Origin: Algoriphagus litoralis
Lineage (GTDB): Bacteria; Bacteroidota; Bacteroidia; Cytophagales; Cyclobacteriaceae
DNA: 43,900 nucleotides
Direction: 5' to 3'
NCBI RefSeq assembly: GCF_003259255.1
Contig: NZ_QGOL01000024.1
Span: 1 to 43,900, forward strand
Positions 18,044-26,484 of the stretch are shown here, piece by piece. A program made the translations under genes and the position numbers. How positions within the stretch are numbered: position 1 is the first letter of the stretch; each line of letters begins with the position of its first letter. The notes beneath the pieces were generated by a model. It ran no database searches. It worked only from the letters and a program-made list of their open reading frames with translations, and was not told the DNA's origin.

Positions 18044-19219
18044 TCAAATTTGAAATTGCTTTAAATACAAAATTCTCCCTGTTATTTCTTTGATAGCTTT
18101 AACAAGATTTTGCTTGTTTTCAAATCGGGCTAGTGAGATTCTAATACAGTTAAATGCTTGGTAATAATTTAATCCCAAGGAGATTAGGACATGTGAAGGC
18201 TCGATGCTGGCGGCAGTACAGGCACTTCCATTACTTACTATAATCATTGGCGAACCATTTTCAGGATTGCTTAGTCCCATAATAAGTGCTTCGCTATCTA
18301 CTCCCTCAAACCCAATATTTGTAACATTGTAAAGTCTTTGATCTCGATTACCGTTAATCCATGTTCCTTCAATTTTTAGAAGTTCTGTTTCTAAGTAATC
18401 TTTCATCTCCCGGATTTTCACCTCATTTTCTCCCATTTCATCCTGAGCAATTTCGCAAGCTTTCCCAAGACCTACGATTCCAGGAACATTGAGTGTTCCG
18501 CTTCGCATCCCTCGTTCATGACCCCCTCCATGAAGTAGGGCTGGTATCTTTATCCTGTTTTTCCTTTGCCGGATGAAAAGTGCTCCGACTCCTTTTGGTC
18601 CATAAATCTTATGCGCAGAGAAACAAAGTAGATCAATGCCCATTTCATCCACATTTACTGGAATTTTTCCGACAGACTGGGTGCAATCACTCATAAATAG
18701 TGCTCCTTTTTCATGAGCGAAATCCGAGATTTCTTGAATTGGCTGAATTACTCCAGTTTCATTATTGACATGCATCACCGATACTAAGATTGTATCTGCT
18801 CTAATTGCATTTTTCACTACTTCTAATTCCAATAGTCCATCTGCTTGGACAGGAAGGTAAGTCACCTCAAACCCTTTTGTTTCCAAATAGCGACACGTGT
18901 CCAACACAGCACTATGTTCAGTGGATACTGTGACTATATGTTTTCCTTTACTCGAGAATGCTTCTGCGACTCCCTTGATTGCGATATTGATTGCTTCAGT
19001 AGCTCCGCTTGTAAAAGTGATTTCATGTGTATCCGCACCGATTAAGTCAGCAACTTGCTGTCTTGCTTTTTTCACCGCCTCATGTGCCGAAACCCCGAAT
19101 TTGTGAGTGGATGCAGCGTTGGCGAAATTATGTGTCAGAAATGGCATCATTTCATCCAAAACCCTTGGATCTATCGGGGTGGTCGCATTATTATCGAGGT
19201 AGATAAGGTCTTCAGGCAT
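18044..19219 (-). CDS. dndA: DndA, cysteine desulfurase (NifS/IscS-like)
   Basis: This 391-residue PLP enzyme releases sulfur from L-cysteine for DndC. It has the N-terminal YLDNNATTP signature, TSGATEAIN, THxxH-like STEHSAVLD with the ring-stacking His102, SAHKIYGPKG with the PLP lysine Lys204, GMRSGTLN, and GSACTAAS with the active-site Cys334. All key residues are present. It faces dndB tail-to-tail across 6 bases and so has its own promoter. Two copies of a palindrome lie 58-91 bases before its start (19277-19310). A housekeeping IscS is the alternative, but its place beside dndB argues for DndA. Confidence 0.92.
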   Translation of the reverse strand: MPEDLIYLDNNATTPIDPRVLDEMMPFLTHNFANAASTHKFGVSAHEAVKKARQQVADLIGADTHEITFTSGATEAINIAIKGVAEAFSSKGKHIVTVSTEHSAVLDTCRYLETKGFEVTYLPVQADGLLELEVVKNAIRADTILVSVMHVNNETGVIQPIQEISDFAHEKGALFMSDCTQSVGKIPVNVDEMGIDLLCFSAHKIYGPKGVGALFIRQRKNRIKIPALLHGGGHERGMRSGTLNVPGIVGLGKACEIAQDEMGENEVKIREMKDYLETELLKIEGTWINGNRDQRLYNVTNIGFEGVDSEALIMGLSNPENGSPMIIVSNGSACTAASIEPSHVLISLGLNYYQAFNCIRISLARFENKQNLVKAIKEITGRILYLKQFQI

Positions 19220-19946
19220 CGAAAGAATTTATATGGATTTTGAAGAGCTGGAAATGATTTAATTAATCTCTTTACAAGCGAATTTCGCTTATTTCCAGCG
19301 AATTTCGCTTTAAAATTAAGACAATTCTTCATTGAGAATTCTTCTGCAAAATTCGGATGACTTCTTGAATCTGTAGGACTTTCAACCGTGTAAAGTGTCG
19401 AAAATTCGATTAGCATTCAGGCGAATCCCATGTTCCTACCATTGGGATTGATCCCGAAGAAGTTTTTTCCTCTAAATCCCTGAGCACTTTGTCTTTTTTT
19501 TTTTAGATTTTGTTATTCTTTTACTTGAAGTTGGCTAAGGCTTCGGAAAGAAAATCTCATCGAAACCCAAAAACCCTCCCTTACCCTCACTTTTTTCTCT
19601 TTTACCAAAAAAAAACCAGTAATGGTTATTTTAATAGTCTTAATCTTTTCTGTTATTGACCCCTCCAACTCACTTTCTACCTACGGCTTTCACATTAAAT
19701 CTCACTATGACTCCAGCATTTTGGGAATTTATTGGTTTTCCCTTTCTTCAAATGGCTTCAAATCAGAGTGGGAGAAGATTGGATTGGATCAGAATGTTCA
19801 TGTATCCCACAACACATTGCTCTTTTTTGAAAATGGATGGGGTGAAGTAGAAATAGTACTTATATTAAACCCAGTTTTAATCACCGCCTGAAAGTCCTTA
19901 ATCAAATTGGTTTTTTTTGGATTGCGTTTAAAACTCTTTACTATGG
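19220..19946. other. Regulatory and otherwise empty intergenic region
   Basis: This 0.7 kb gap separates the divergent dndA and the HEPN-type gene. It contains the paired palindromes at 19277-19310 and a T-run near 19492-19502. The frame at 19622-19891 looks non-protein-like and has no context, so I do not call it. Confidence 0.6.
19277..19310. promoter_or_regulatory. Two direct copies of a palindromic operator-like site
   Basis: AGCGAATTTCGCTT occurs at 19277-19290 and again at 19297-19310, so the copies start exactly 20 bp apart, about two helical turns. Each is a palindrome around one central base (AGCGAA-T-TTCGCT). The pair lies 58-91 bases upstream of the dndA start codon on its own strand, a typical operator position for a dimeric repressor. 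DndB is a candidate binder by analogy. Confidence 0.6.
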
Positions 19947-19967
19947 ATGAAATTAAAAATAAACAGC

Positions 19968-20762
19968 ATGGCAACGACAAGACCTTTTGAAGTAACCCTT
20001 AATGTTTCAGGCTCAGTCAAAGTTAAAGACAAGCTGCGCTTTGACACATTAAAGGAACTTAATGCCGGGGAAGTTTTCCAAAGTGGCATAGAAGTTCAAT
20101 CCAGTGAAGAGGGATTTGATATAGTCGTAACTGTCTATACTTCTCAACAAGAAAAAGCAAACAAGATTGCATTGCTATTTGTAGGTAGAATGTTAGATGT
20201 TCTTTCAATAAAGTTGAATGTCCCCCTATTTGTGAGTTTACATAGCGATTGGAAGTATGTGAGAAAAACTAATCAAAAAGTCGTATTGCAGAAGCAAGAT
20301 TTCCAATCATCTTTTCAGTTTTCAAGGTTAATTGATGATAACTACGCAACGTTTCTCAGAGGTTTAAGTTGGTATAGGAAAGCGCTTTATACAGAGGATC
20401 CATATGATAAATATTTTGCCTTTTGGCTTTCTATTGAAGTTATAGCAAATAAATTTAATCCTAACAAGGAAAACTGCAGAGATCCCAAAACAGGACGGCA
20501 CAAGGGAAGTATTTGTAATATTTGGGAATGTTTCAAACATTTATGGGGCGAAAGTAGCAATTGGGAAATTATAAGGGGTCAAGATAGATGGATTGACGAA
20601 AATGCAGAGATTCGTAACAAAATAGGGCATGGAACTTTCTCTGTTGATATTAGAAGTGTCGATGAAGTGTTACAGAAATTAGACTTACTTCGTCAGGTTT
20701 CATACAAATTTTTGCTCGATTGGGCAAGGAAAGAGTTTCATATTGACCTTGACGAAAATTGA
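19968..20762 (+). CDS. HEPN-domain protein with an Rx4H ribonuclease motif
   Basis: The start may be ATG 19947 (271 residues) or ATG 19968 (264 residues); I prefer the second for its conventional N-terminus. Residues below use the longer form. Residues 130-265 are helical and end in the diagnostic motif EIRNKIGHG, Arg223-x4-His228, the catalytic signature of HEPN RNases. A Cys/His-bearing loop (ENCRDPKTGRHKGSIC, 176-190) precedes it. The N-terminal half is beta-rich and resembles Apea-like/MauJ-type HEPN proteins. HEPN RNases commonly act as toxins or abortive-infection effectors. No antitoxin-like partner is adjacent; it stands alone between dndA and the DUF3883 gene. Confidence 0.72.
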   Translation: MATTRPFEVTLNVSGSVKVKDKLRFDTLKELNAGEVFQSGIEVQSSEEGFDIVVTVYTSQQEKANKIALLFVGRMLDVLSIKLNVPLFVSLHSDWKYVRKTNQKVVLQKQDFQSSFQFSRLIDDNYATFLRGLSWYRKALYTEDPYDKYFAFWLSIEVIANKFNPNKENCRDPKTGRHKGSICNIWECFKHLWGESSNWEIIRGQDRWIDENAEIRNKIGHGTFSVDIRSVDEVLQKLDLLRQVSYKFLLDWARKEFHIDLDEN

Positions 20763-20839
20763 AATCGAAAAAAATACTTTGATCCAACCGTTCTCAGAAT
20801 AGTCAGGCGAATATTTGGCTACTCCCAGTTTGATAACGT

Positions 20840-20950
20840 GCGACCCTAAAGGCTAAAGAATACTTGAACCAAGCCAATCGCTCTGGCTAATCAATGGGAT
20901 CTTAATGAAGAAAGATATAAGGCTAAGATCCTCTTGGAGAAGTTGATAAT
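20840..20950 (+). pseudogene. Possible remnant of a decayed gene
   Basis: After the HEPN gene, one frame reads AKEYLNQANRSG then stops, and a shifted frame continues QWDLNEERYKAKILLEKLII. Joined, they look like a short helical protein broken by a frameshift or stop. The stretch is too short to identify and could be chance. Confidence 0.2.
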
Positions 20951-20963
20951 AAGTAACTGTGGT

Positions 20964-21746
20964 CTATCGCTTTAAATCATTAAACTGCTTGGAGGGGACA
21001 TTCCATTGAATCTGAATCGTTGGATAGGTATATTGGGTTGGGGTAAGAACGTCAGTTGGATCCTGGATAAAAATTACTTCAGGATTTTCATCTAAATTTC
21101 GAATCAATACTAGGAAATAGGTTCCTCTGGCTTGTTTTGCAAACAACCACTCCTTATTTGTGAATGCTATCCCGCCTTCAATATCAGCTAGACCTTTCAC
21201 TTCAACAAACGTTTTTGTGTCCAAAAGGTCGATTTCAAAATCATAACCGCATCCTTGATCCCGCATATCAATGAGATTTCCTGAAACAGGCTTTTGGTGG
21301 ACTTTGTGATATTCTATAAAGTACTTTTCCGCTTTGAGCCCAGTAGGACCTCTTAGAATAAATACTTTGGATTTTTGGTCAACGTCTTTTATTTCGGTGG
21401 AAAGAACTTTCCTAATCTCCTGGGCATTTTCGGACTGGAGATAATCAGAGTCAAACAGGATGCCTTTAATTATGGGAGAAATATCCTCCATTTCAAGATG
21501 CTGAAAGACTTCAATCGTCCGGGTTACCTGTTTATCCAGTTTACGCTGCCATCCTCTCCTCCACGGAAATACTGCGTCAAATTCGTCTCTTCTTAATTTT
21601 ACATAGTTTGCCTTTACATCCAGCTTACTGGAAGTGTAATTAAAGGCTTCATTAAAAGCCTTGAACCCTAGACTTTCTAAAGCCTTTTTGTCAAATCTTG
21701 CGAGATAATATGACACCACTAATGCTAACTTGTTGTTGTTCAACAC
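20964..21746 (-). CDS. DUF3883-type restriction endonuclease candidate
   Basis: This 260-residue protein has a C-terminal DUF3883-like PD-(D/E)xK nuclease fold. It has a helix with Glu140/Glu145 (LKAEKYFIEYHKV), then CGYDFEIDLL with Asp169, then TFVEVKGLA with Glu182 and Lys184, followed by a conserved GGIAFTNKEWLFAKQARGTYFLVLIRNL block. The N-terminal 120 residues are basic and helical and may bind DNA. It is divergent from the cytosine methyltransferase gene, with 285 bases between start codons, as in many restriction-modification pairs. It is therefore the probable restriction partner of that methylase. Specificity is unknown. Confidence 0.8.
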   Translation of the reverse strand: MLNNNKLALVVSYYLARFDKKALESLGFKAFNEAFNYTSSKLDVKANYVKLRRDEFDAVFPWRRGWQRKLDKQVTRTIEVFQHLEMEDISPIIKGILFDSDYLQSENAQEIRKVLSTEIKDVDQKSKVFILRGPTGLKAEKYFIEYHKVHQKPVSGNLIDMRDQGCGYDFEIDLLDTKTFVEVKGLADIEGGIAFTNKEWLFAKQARGTYFLVLIRNLDENPEVIFIQDPTDVLTPTQYTYPTIQIQWNVPSKQFNDLKR

Positions 21747-21824
21747 CTTGATTTTTTTAGATTTTTGTTTTGTGAAGAACTGATATCACAAAATATTTTT
21801 TTAAAAGCTAGAAGTTTTTCAGTG

Positions 21825-21848
21825 AAAATACCCAGTGTAGGGTATTTT
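21825..21848. promoter_or_regulatory. Perfect inverted repeat between nuclease and methyltransferase genes
   Basis: AAAATACCC and GGGTATTTT (9 bp each) flank a 6-base loop, AGTGTA. A T-run follows on the plus strand, so it could also act as a small terminator or attenuator. Its place between divergent R-M genes makes an operator that times their expression the more attractive reading. Confidence 0.5.
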
Positions 21849-22031
21849 TTTGCCATCTAAAGGACTCATCTTTGTATTTGTCAAATTTTGTTGCAATTTG
21901 AGTTTAGTTGAGGCATGCTTTGTTCGGAAAATGGATTGCCCGATAAGGGCTCGTTTTTGAAGCCTGACACAGACTGTCAATAGAAATTCATTGTTCTGAA
22001 TTCTCTTCGGAGGAATTTGGGTTTATACTAT

Positions 22032-23246
22032 ATGGAAAAAAAACCTACCTACATTGACCTTTTTGCTGGGTGCGGCGGCCTTTCGTTGGGTTTGCACAAT
22101 GCCGGTTGGAAAGGCCTTTTTGCAATTGAAAAAAGTCCCGATGCTTTTGAGACTCTAGAGTATAACTTGATCAATAAGAAAAGCCATTTCGATTGGCCGG
22201 ATTGGCTTCCTCAACAGTCCCACGACATCAACGACGTCTTGAAGAATCACAAAGTTCAATTGGCGAATCTTCGGGGCGAGGTAGATATGGTAGTTGGTGG
22301 CCCACCTTGCCAAGGATTTTCTACTGCCGGGCGGAGAAAGGAAGACGATGTGCGGAATGGATTGATTAGATCCTATCTCAGATTCATCATGCATGTGAGG
22401 CCAAAACTCATTTTTTTTGAGAATGTAAAAGGATTTACACAGAAGTTTGAGAAAAACAAATCAAAGGGAATTGCATATTCCAGTTATGTAAAAAGGGTTC
22501 TCAATTGGTTTGGCTATGAAGTAGATGGGAAAATGGTGGACTTTTCCAAATATGGTATTCCACAGAAAAGGACTCGGTTTATCTTGGTAGCAGTTAGAAG
22601 AGACGTCATTCAGGATGAAGCGACAGTGGCACAACTGTTTTTCAATCCAATACTTGAAGGAGTGAGAGATTTTTTAACGGATAGAAAGCTTCCGTTAAAA
22701 GCAAATTTGAAGCAGGCACTTTCGGACCTATTTTATGCAAATGGCCAGGTGCCCTGCAAGGATAGAGACAATTTTAAGGCGGGTGTATATGGAAAGCTTT
22801 CCTCTGGATATCAGCGATACATGAGGAGTGGAGTTTCCGATGAAGAACTGGATAGCCACAGTTTTCCAAAACATAAACCTGAGACAATTGAAAAATTCCG
22901 AAGGATATTGGAAGTAGGGGAAAGAAACAAAAGTTTAAGCAAGAGTGTGCGTCAAGAACTAGGCATTAATAAGCATGTGACTATTCCTTTGGATGCGAGT
23001 AAACCGAGTCCTACATTGACCACTTTGCCAGATGACTATGTGCATTATGGTGAGCCTAGAATCCTTACCGTGAGAGAATACGCCAGAATCCAGTCATTTC
23101 CCGACTGTTACAAATTCCGAAGAAAATATACTACAGGTGGCAAAGAGCGCGTAAATCAGGTGCCAAGATATTCACAAATAGGCAATGCTATACCTCCTCT
23201 TTTTGGAGAACAGGCTGGTTTTTGCCTTAAAAGAATTATTGAATAA
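22032..23246 (+). CDS. DNA (cytosine-5) methyltransferase
   Basis: This 404-residue C5 methylase has all main motifs. Motif I is DLFAGCGGLSLG (residues 9-20, SAM binding), motif IV GGPPCQGFS has catalytic Cys93, and motif VI has ENVKG with Glu130. Motif VIII is represented by IPQKRTRFILVA, motif IX by EYARIQSFPD, and motif X by YSQIGNAIPP. The target-recognition region lies about residues 190-310. I chose ATG 22032 over TTG 22017 although a GGAGGA precedes the TTG. The stop overlaps the next gene's start by 1 base, tying it to the ATPase that follows. It should protect host sites from the divergent DUF3883 nuclease. Confidence 0.93.
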   Translation: MEKKPTYIDLFAGCGGLSLGLHNAGWKGLFAIEKSPDAFETLEYNLINKKSHFDWPDWLPQQSHDINDVLKNHKVQLANLRGEVDMVVGGPPCQGFSTAGRRKEDDVRNGLIRSYLRFIMHVRPKLIFFENVKGFTQKFEKNKSKGIAYSSYVKRVLNWFGYEVDGKMVDFSKYGIPQKRTRFILVAVRRDVIQDEATVAQLFFNPILEGVRDFLTDRKLPLKANLKQALSDLFYANGQVPCKDRDNFKAGVYGKLSSGYQRYMRSGVSDEELDSHSFPKHKPETIEKFRRILEVGERNKSLSKSVRQELGINKHVTIPLDASKPSPTLTTLPDDYVHYGEPRILTVREYARIQSFPDCYKFRRKYTTGGKERVNQVPRYSQIGNAIPPLFGEQAGFCLKRIIE

Positions 23247-25801
23247 TGCTTGAAAACAGCGAAGATTTTATCCAACTCCCTGAAAAACTTGAATTTAAAG
23301 TTAGCTCAGGCTTAAAGGATATCATAGGCCGTGATCTCATTACAGATGATTTTATTGCAGTTTTTGAACTGGTTAAAAATTCATATGATGCTAATGCAAA
23401 AGATGTAGTTATCGAGTTTAAAGACGACAAAATTATTATCTCTGACAATGGGGACGGTATGTCGTTAAATGACCTAAAGGAAAAGTGGCTTTTTGTAGCC
23501 TATTCCTCGAAGAAGCAAGAAAGAGGTAAAAATTACAGGGATAAGATTCAAAAAAGGAGGCACTTTGCAGGAGCGAAAGGGATAGGTAGATTTTCAGCGG
23601 ATCGTTTAGGTGAGGATTTAATTTTGACTACCAAAACAGTAAAGTCTGATTTCGCTGAACAAATTGTTGTTAACTGGAGAGACTTTAGTGATCAAACCAA
23701 GAATTTTGAAAGTGTAAAGATTCCCCATAAGCGTTTAGAAAAATCTGAGATTTGGTTTCCAAATAACTCTTATAGTGGGACAGTGCTTGAAATCACAGGA
23801 GTGAAAGGTTGGGAAAGAGGTAAGATAATAAGTCTAAAGCATTCTTTGGAAAAGTTAATTAACCCTTTTTCGGAATCTTCAGATTTCAACATTGAAATAG
23901 TTTCTAAAAGTGATATTGAAAAAGATAAATCTGAAAAAATAGAAAGATTTAAAGTCAATGGTCCAGTTAAAAACGCTGTATTAGATATCCTAAAAATCAA
24001 AACTACACAAATTAGTGTTGCAGTTACTCGTGATAATATAGTGACAATATTAAGCGATAGAGGTACTTTAATTTATCATATTTCAGAAAATAACAAAGAT
24101 TTTAATTTAATAGATGATCTTAAGATAGATTTATACTATTTAAATACAACAGCTAAAAATAATTTCACCCGGAATATGGGGATTGAACCTGTTAACTTTG
24201 GCTCAGTTTTTTTATTTAAAAACGGATTTAGGGTTCAGCCTTATGGTAAGACAGGAGATGATAGTTGGGGGTTAGATTATAGAGCGCAACAAGGCTATGC
24301 TAGATTTTTAGGGACTAGAAATTTATTTGGAAGGGTAGATATTACTACTGATGAAACAGAGGAATTCAGGGAGGTTTCTAGTCGGGACGGAGGTTTGGTT
24401 AAGACCTTGGGGTATCATCAATTAATAAATTTATTTGAAGAAAAGGGTCTTAAAAGACTTGAGAGATACGTCGTAGGGGTTTTATGGGGTGAGGGATTCA
24501 AGAGAAGAAATTATTTCGGTCAGGAAAAAGTAGCAGAAGCTTATCGGAAGGAATTGTTGAAAAATGATCAAGAATCGGATGATATTTCTGTAGCCAGATC
24601 AAATCTTGGAAGTAAAATTGACTTCATTCAACTTATTAAGAGTCTTTCAGCCGATAGTGAGATCAAGATAATTGATTTCAATAAAGATCTAGTTAATATA
24701 ATAAACGAAAAGCTTGATGAAGTTCAGACAAAATTTATTTCTGATTTAGATAGGATTGCGGAAAAACTTGATAATGCAGAACTAAGAAATATTATAAATT
24801 TAACAGAGGAGAGGTATAATCAGATTCTTAGAGAAAAAGAAGAAGCACAACGGAGAGCAGATGATGAAGAAGAAAAGAGAATTAGAGCTGAGGAAAAAGC
24901 CAAGAAAGAAGAGGAGGCTCGCAAGAAAGCTGAAGAAAGGGCTAAAATTGAGGAGGAGAGGAGAAGAGCTGCTGAATTAGAAACTTTAAGAAAAGAAAAA
25001 GAAAGAGTTGAAGCTGAACTCGCTAGAATTCAGGCTCAGAGAAAAGCCTCAGAAGAGGAAGAGGCTCGGAAAAAAGCAGAACAAAATCTTAAATTTGAGA
25101 AGGATCGAACAACCTATCTAACAGCGACAAGAAAGACGCTAAGTGAAGATGCCGAGGAATTGATCCATAGTATAAAGGTTTCTGCAATTGGAATTGATTC
25201 GGGACTTGAAAATATTTTAAATAGACTGAGAAGCGAAAAATCTAACGATAAAACTCTCCTTGAAGAGATTGGGAAAATTAAATTTATAACCGATAAGGTT
25301 ATGAAAATGAGTATGTTAATTACAAAATCAAACTTCAAGGCTGATCAGGAAGTAAAAAAGGTAGGTTTGTTTCAATATGTAAAGGAGTATGTAGATACCT
25401 ATAGTTTTGCTTATACTGATAAAATAACAATATCTGTAGCTGGTCACTCCAGTTTTATATCTAGAATCAGTGTCCTTGACTTAAGCATTGTTCTGGATAA
25501 TTTGATTTCTAATGCTGTAAAAGCTTCGGCAAAAAATATCCTATTAGAATTCTCGGATACTCGGGAGGGATTAACTATCTATTTTCATGATGACGGAATG
25601 GGTGTTTCGAGTGATTTTCTAAACAATCCAGAAATAATGTTTGAATTAGGGGTGAAATCTGAAGTAGAAGGATCTGGAATAGGGCTTTATATAGTTAAAA
25701 AGAAATTAACCGAAGAGGATAATAACCTCCATGGAGACATTCAGTTTGTCGGAAATGGAGTTAAACTTAAAGGTGCTACATTTAAACTATCCTTCTATTA
25801 A
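23246..25801 (+). CDS. Double GHKL protein: MORC/Hsp90-like ATPase plus histidine-kinase-like C-terminus
   Basis: This 851-residue protein has two ATPase domains of the same fold. The first (about 25-430) has the N-box Glu41..Asn45 (FELVKNSYDA), SDNGDGM (Asp67) and GAKGIGRFSADRLG, as in MutL/MORC/Hsp90-type ATPases found in some restriction operons. A charged coiled coil (about 528-621, rich in EEARKKAEE-type repeats) follows. The C-terminus resembles a histidine kinase. It has DAEELIHSIK with candidate phospho-acceptor His641, then LDNLISNAVKA, FHDDGMG and GSGIGLYIVKKK. It is cytoplasmic. It overlaps the methylase by 1 base and abuts a receiver gene, so it probably senses DNA or its modification state and signals. 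Confidence 0.85.
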   Translation: MLENSEDFIQLPEKLEFKVSSGLKDIIGRDLITDDFIAVFELVKNSYDANAKDVVIEFKDDKIIISDNGDGMSLNDLKEKWLFVAYSSKKQERGKNYRDKIQKRRHFAGAKGIGRFSADRLGEDLILTTKTVKSDFAEQIVVNWRDFSDQTKNFESVKIPHKRLEKSEIWFPNNSYSGTVLEITGVKGWERGKIISLKHSLEKLINPFSESSDFNIEIVSKSDIEKDKSEKIERFKVNGPVKNAVLDILKIKTTQISVAVTRDNIVTILSDRGTLIYHISENNKDFNLIDDLKIDLYYLNTTAKNNFTRNMGIEPVNFGSVFLFKNGFRVQPYGKTGDDSWGLDYRAQQGYARFLGTRNLFGRVDITTDETEEFREVSSRDGGLVKTLGYHQLINLFEEKGLKRLERYVVGVLWGEGFKRRNYFGQEKVAEAYRKELLKNDQESDDISVARSNLGSKIDFIQLIKSLSADSEIKIIDFNKDLVNIINEKLDEVQTKFISDLDRIAEKLDNAELRNIINLTEERYNQILREKEEAQRRADDEEEKRIRAEEKAKKEEEARKKAEERAKIEEERRRAAELETLRKEKERVEAELARIQAQRKASEEEEARKKAEQNLKFEKDRTTYLTATRKTLSEDAEELIHSIKVSAIGIDSGLENILNRLRSEKSNDKTLLEEIGKIKFITDKVMKMSMLITKSNFKADQEVKKVGLFQYVKEYVDTYSFAYTDKITISVAGHSSFISRISVLDLSIVLDNLISNAVKASAKNILLEFSDTREGLTIYFHDDGMGVSSDFLNNPEIMFELGVKSEVEGSGIGLYIVKKKLTEEDNNLHGDIQFVGNGVKLKGATFKLSFY

Positions 25802-26484
25802 TGGAAAAAACTATTCTTCTTGTTGATGATACGATTAGTCAAAAAGATGTTTTGAACGATTTGATAAAGAACATACGGAGGTCAGAAGGTATAAATGTTA
25901 TTGGACATTTTGTGAATCCAAATAATCGCAACTTTTGGAATGATAACAAAGATCCTGACATTGATAAGCTCACAGCAGGAATTGCTTTTAAGTTCACAGA
26001 CTCAATAGCCGATTTGATAATCATTGACCAGTATTACAGTGATCTGACATTCAATGGACTTGACCTGATATCTAAACTTAGAAACATACCTAAATTTAAA
26101 AATTCTGAGATTTTCCTTTATTCTGGAAAAAGAGACGTAATAGTTAAAGAGATTTTTAATAATCAAAGTCTTAGTGATGCAATGAAAGTTGCTAATTTAG
26201 CCAAGCTTATAAACCTAAGGATTAGTCAGTTTCTTGATAAAGATTTTAGGAGTGAAGCGCTGCGTAGTTTGAAAAAAGTTAAGCTTGATAATATTCTTCC
26301 AGGTAAACTTCGAAATGTTGAGGAAGGTAAAATCCAATCTTTTTCGCCTCGTTACCGAGAAATTCCTATGGGGCAACTTGCAGATATGATTGAGTCCAAT
26401 GATATGGATTCCGGAAACATTCTCAGTGAGATTTTTGATTTAACTATTGCCCATTATGTAAAACTCAATGAGGGACTACAATAA
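25801..26484 (+). CDS. Response-regulator receiver protein with unassigned C-terminus
   Basis: This 227-residue protein has an N-terminal receiver domain. It has an acidic pair Asp9-Asp10 (ILLVDDT), phospho-acceptor Asp76 (ADLIIIDQYYSD..FNGLDLI), Ser108 and Lys110 (FLYSGK), so the phosphorylation pocket is complete. An insertion around residues 36-66 makes the domain longer than average. The C-terminal 85 residues are not a recognisable DNA-binding domain and may contact the peptidase or kinase. Its start overlaps the kinase-like gene's stop, and the next gene overlaps its end by 17 bases. It is the natural partner of the histidine-kinase-like domain at 23246. Confidence 0.85.
   Translation: MEKTILLVDDTISQKDVLNDLIKNIRRSEGINVIGHFVNPNNRNFWNDNKDPDIDKLTAGIAFKFTDSIADLIIIDQYYSDLTFNGLDLISKLRNIPKFKNSEIFLYSGKRDVIVKEIFNNQSLSDAMKVANLAKLINLRISQFLDKDFRSEALRSLKKVKLDNILPGKLRNVEEGKIQSFSPRYREIPMGQLADMIESNDMDSGNILSEIFDLTIAHYVKLNEGLQ

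Noticed and set aside
19622..19891. 89-codon plus-strand frame between dndA and the HEPN gene
   Set aside because: No recognisable motif, low-complexity hydrophobic start and no supporting context.
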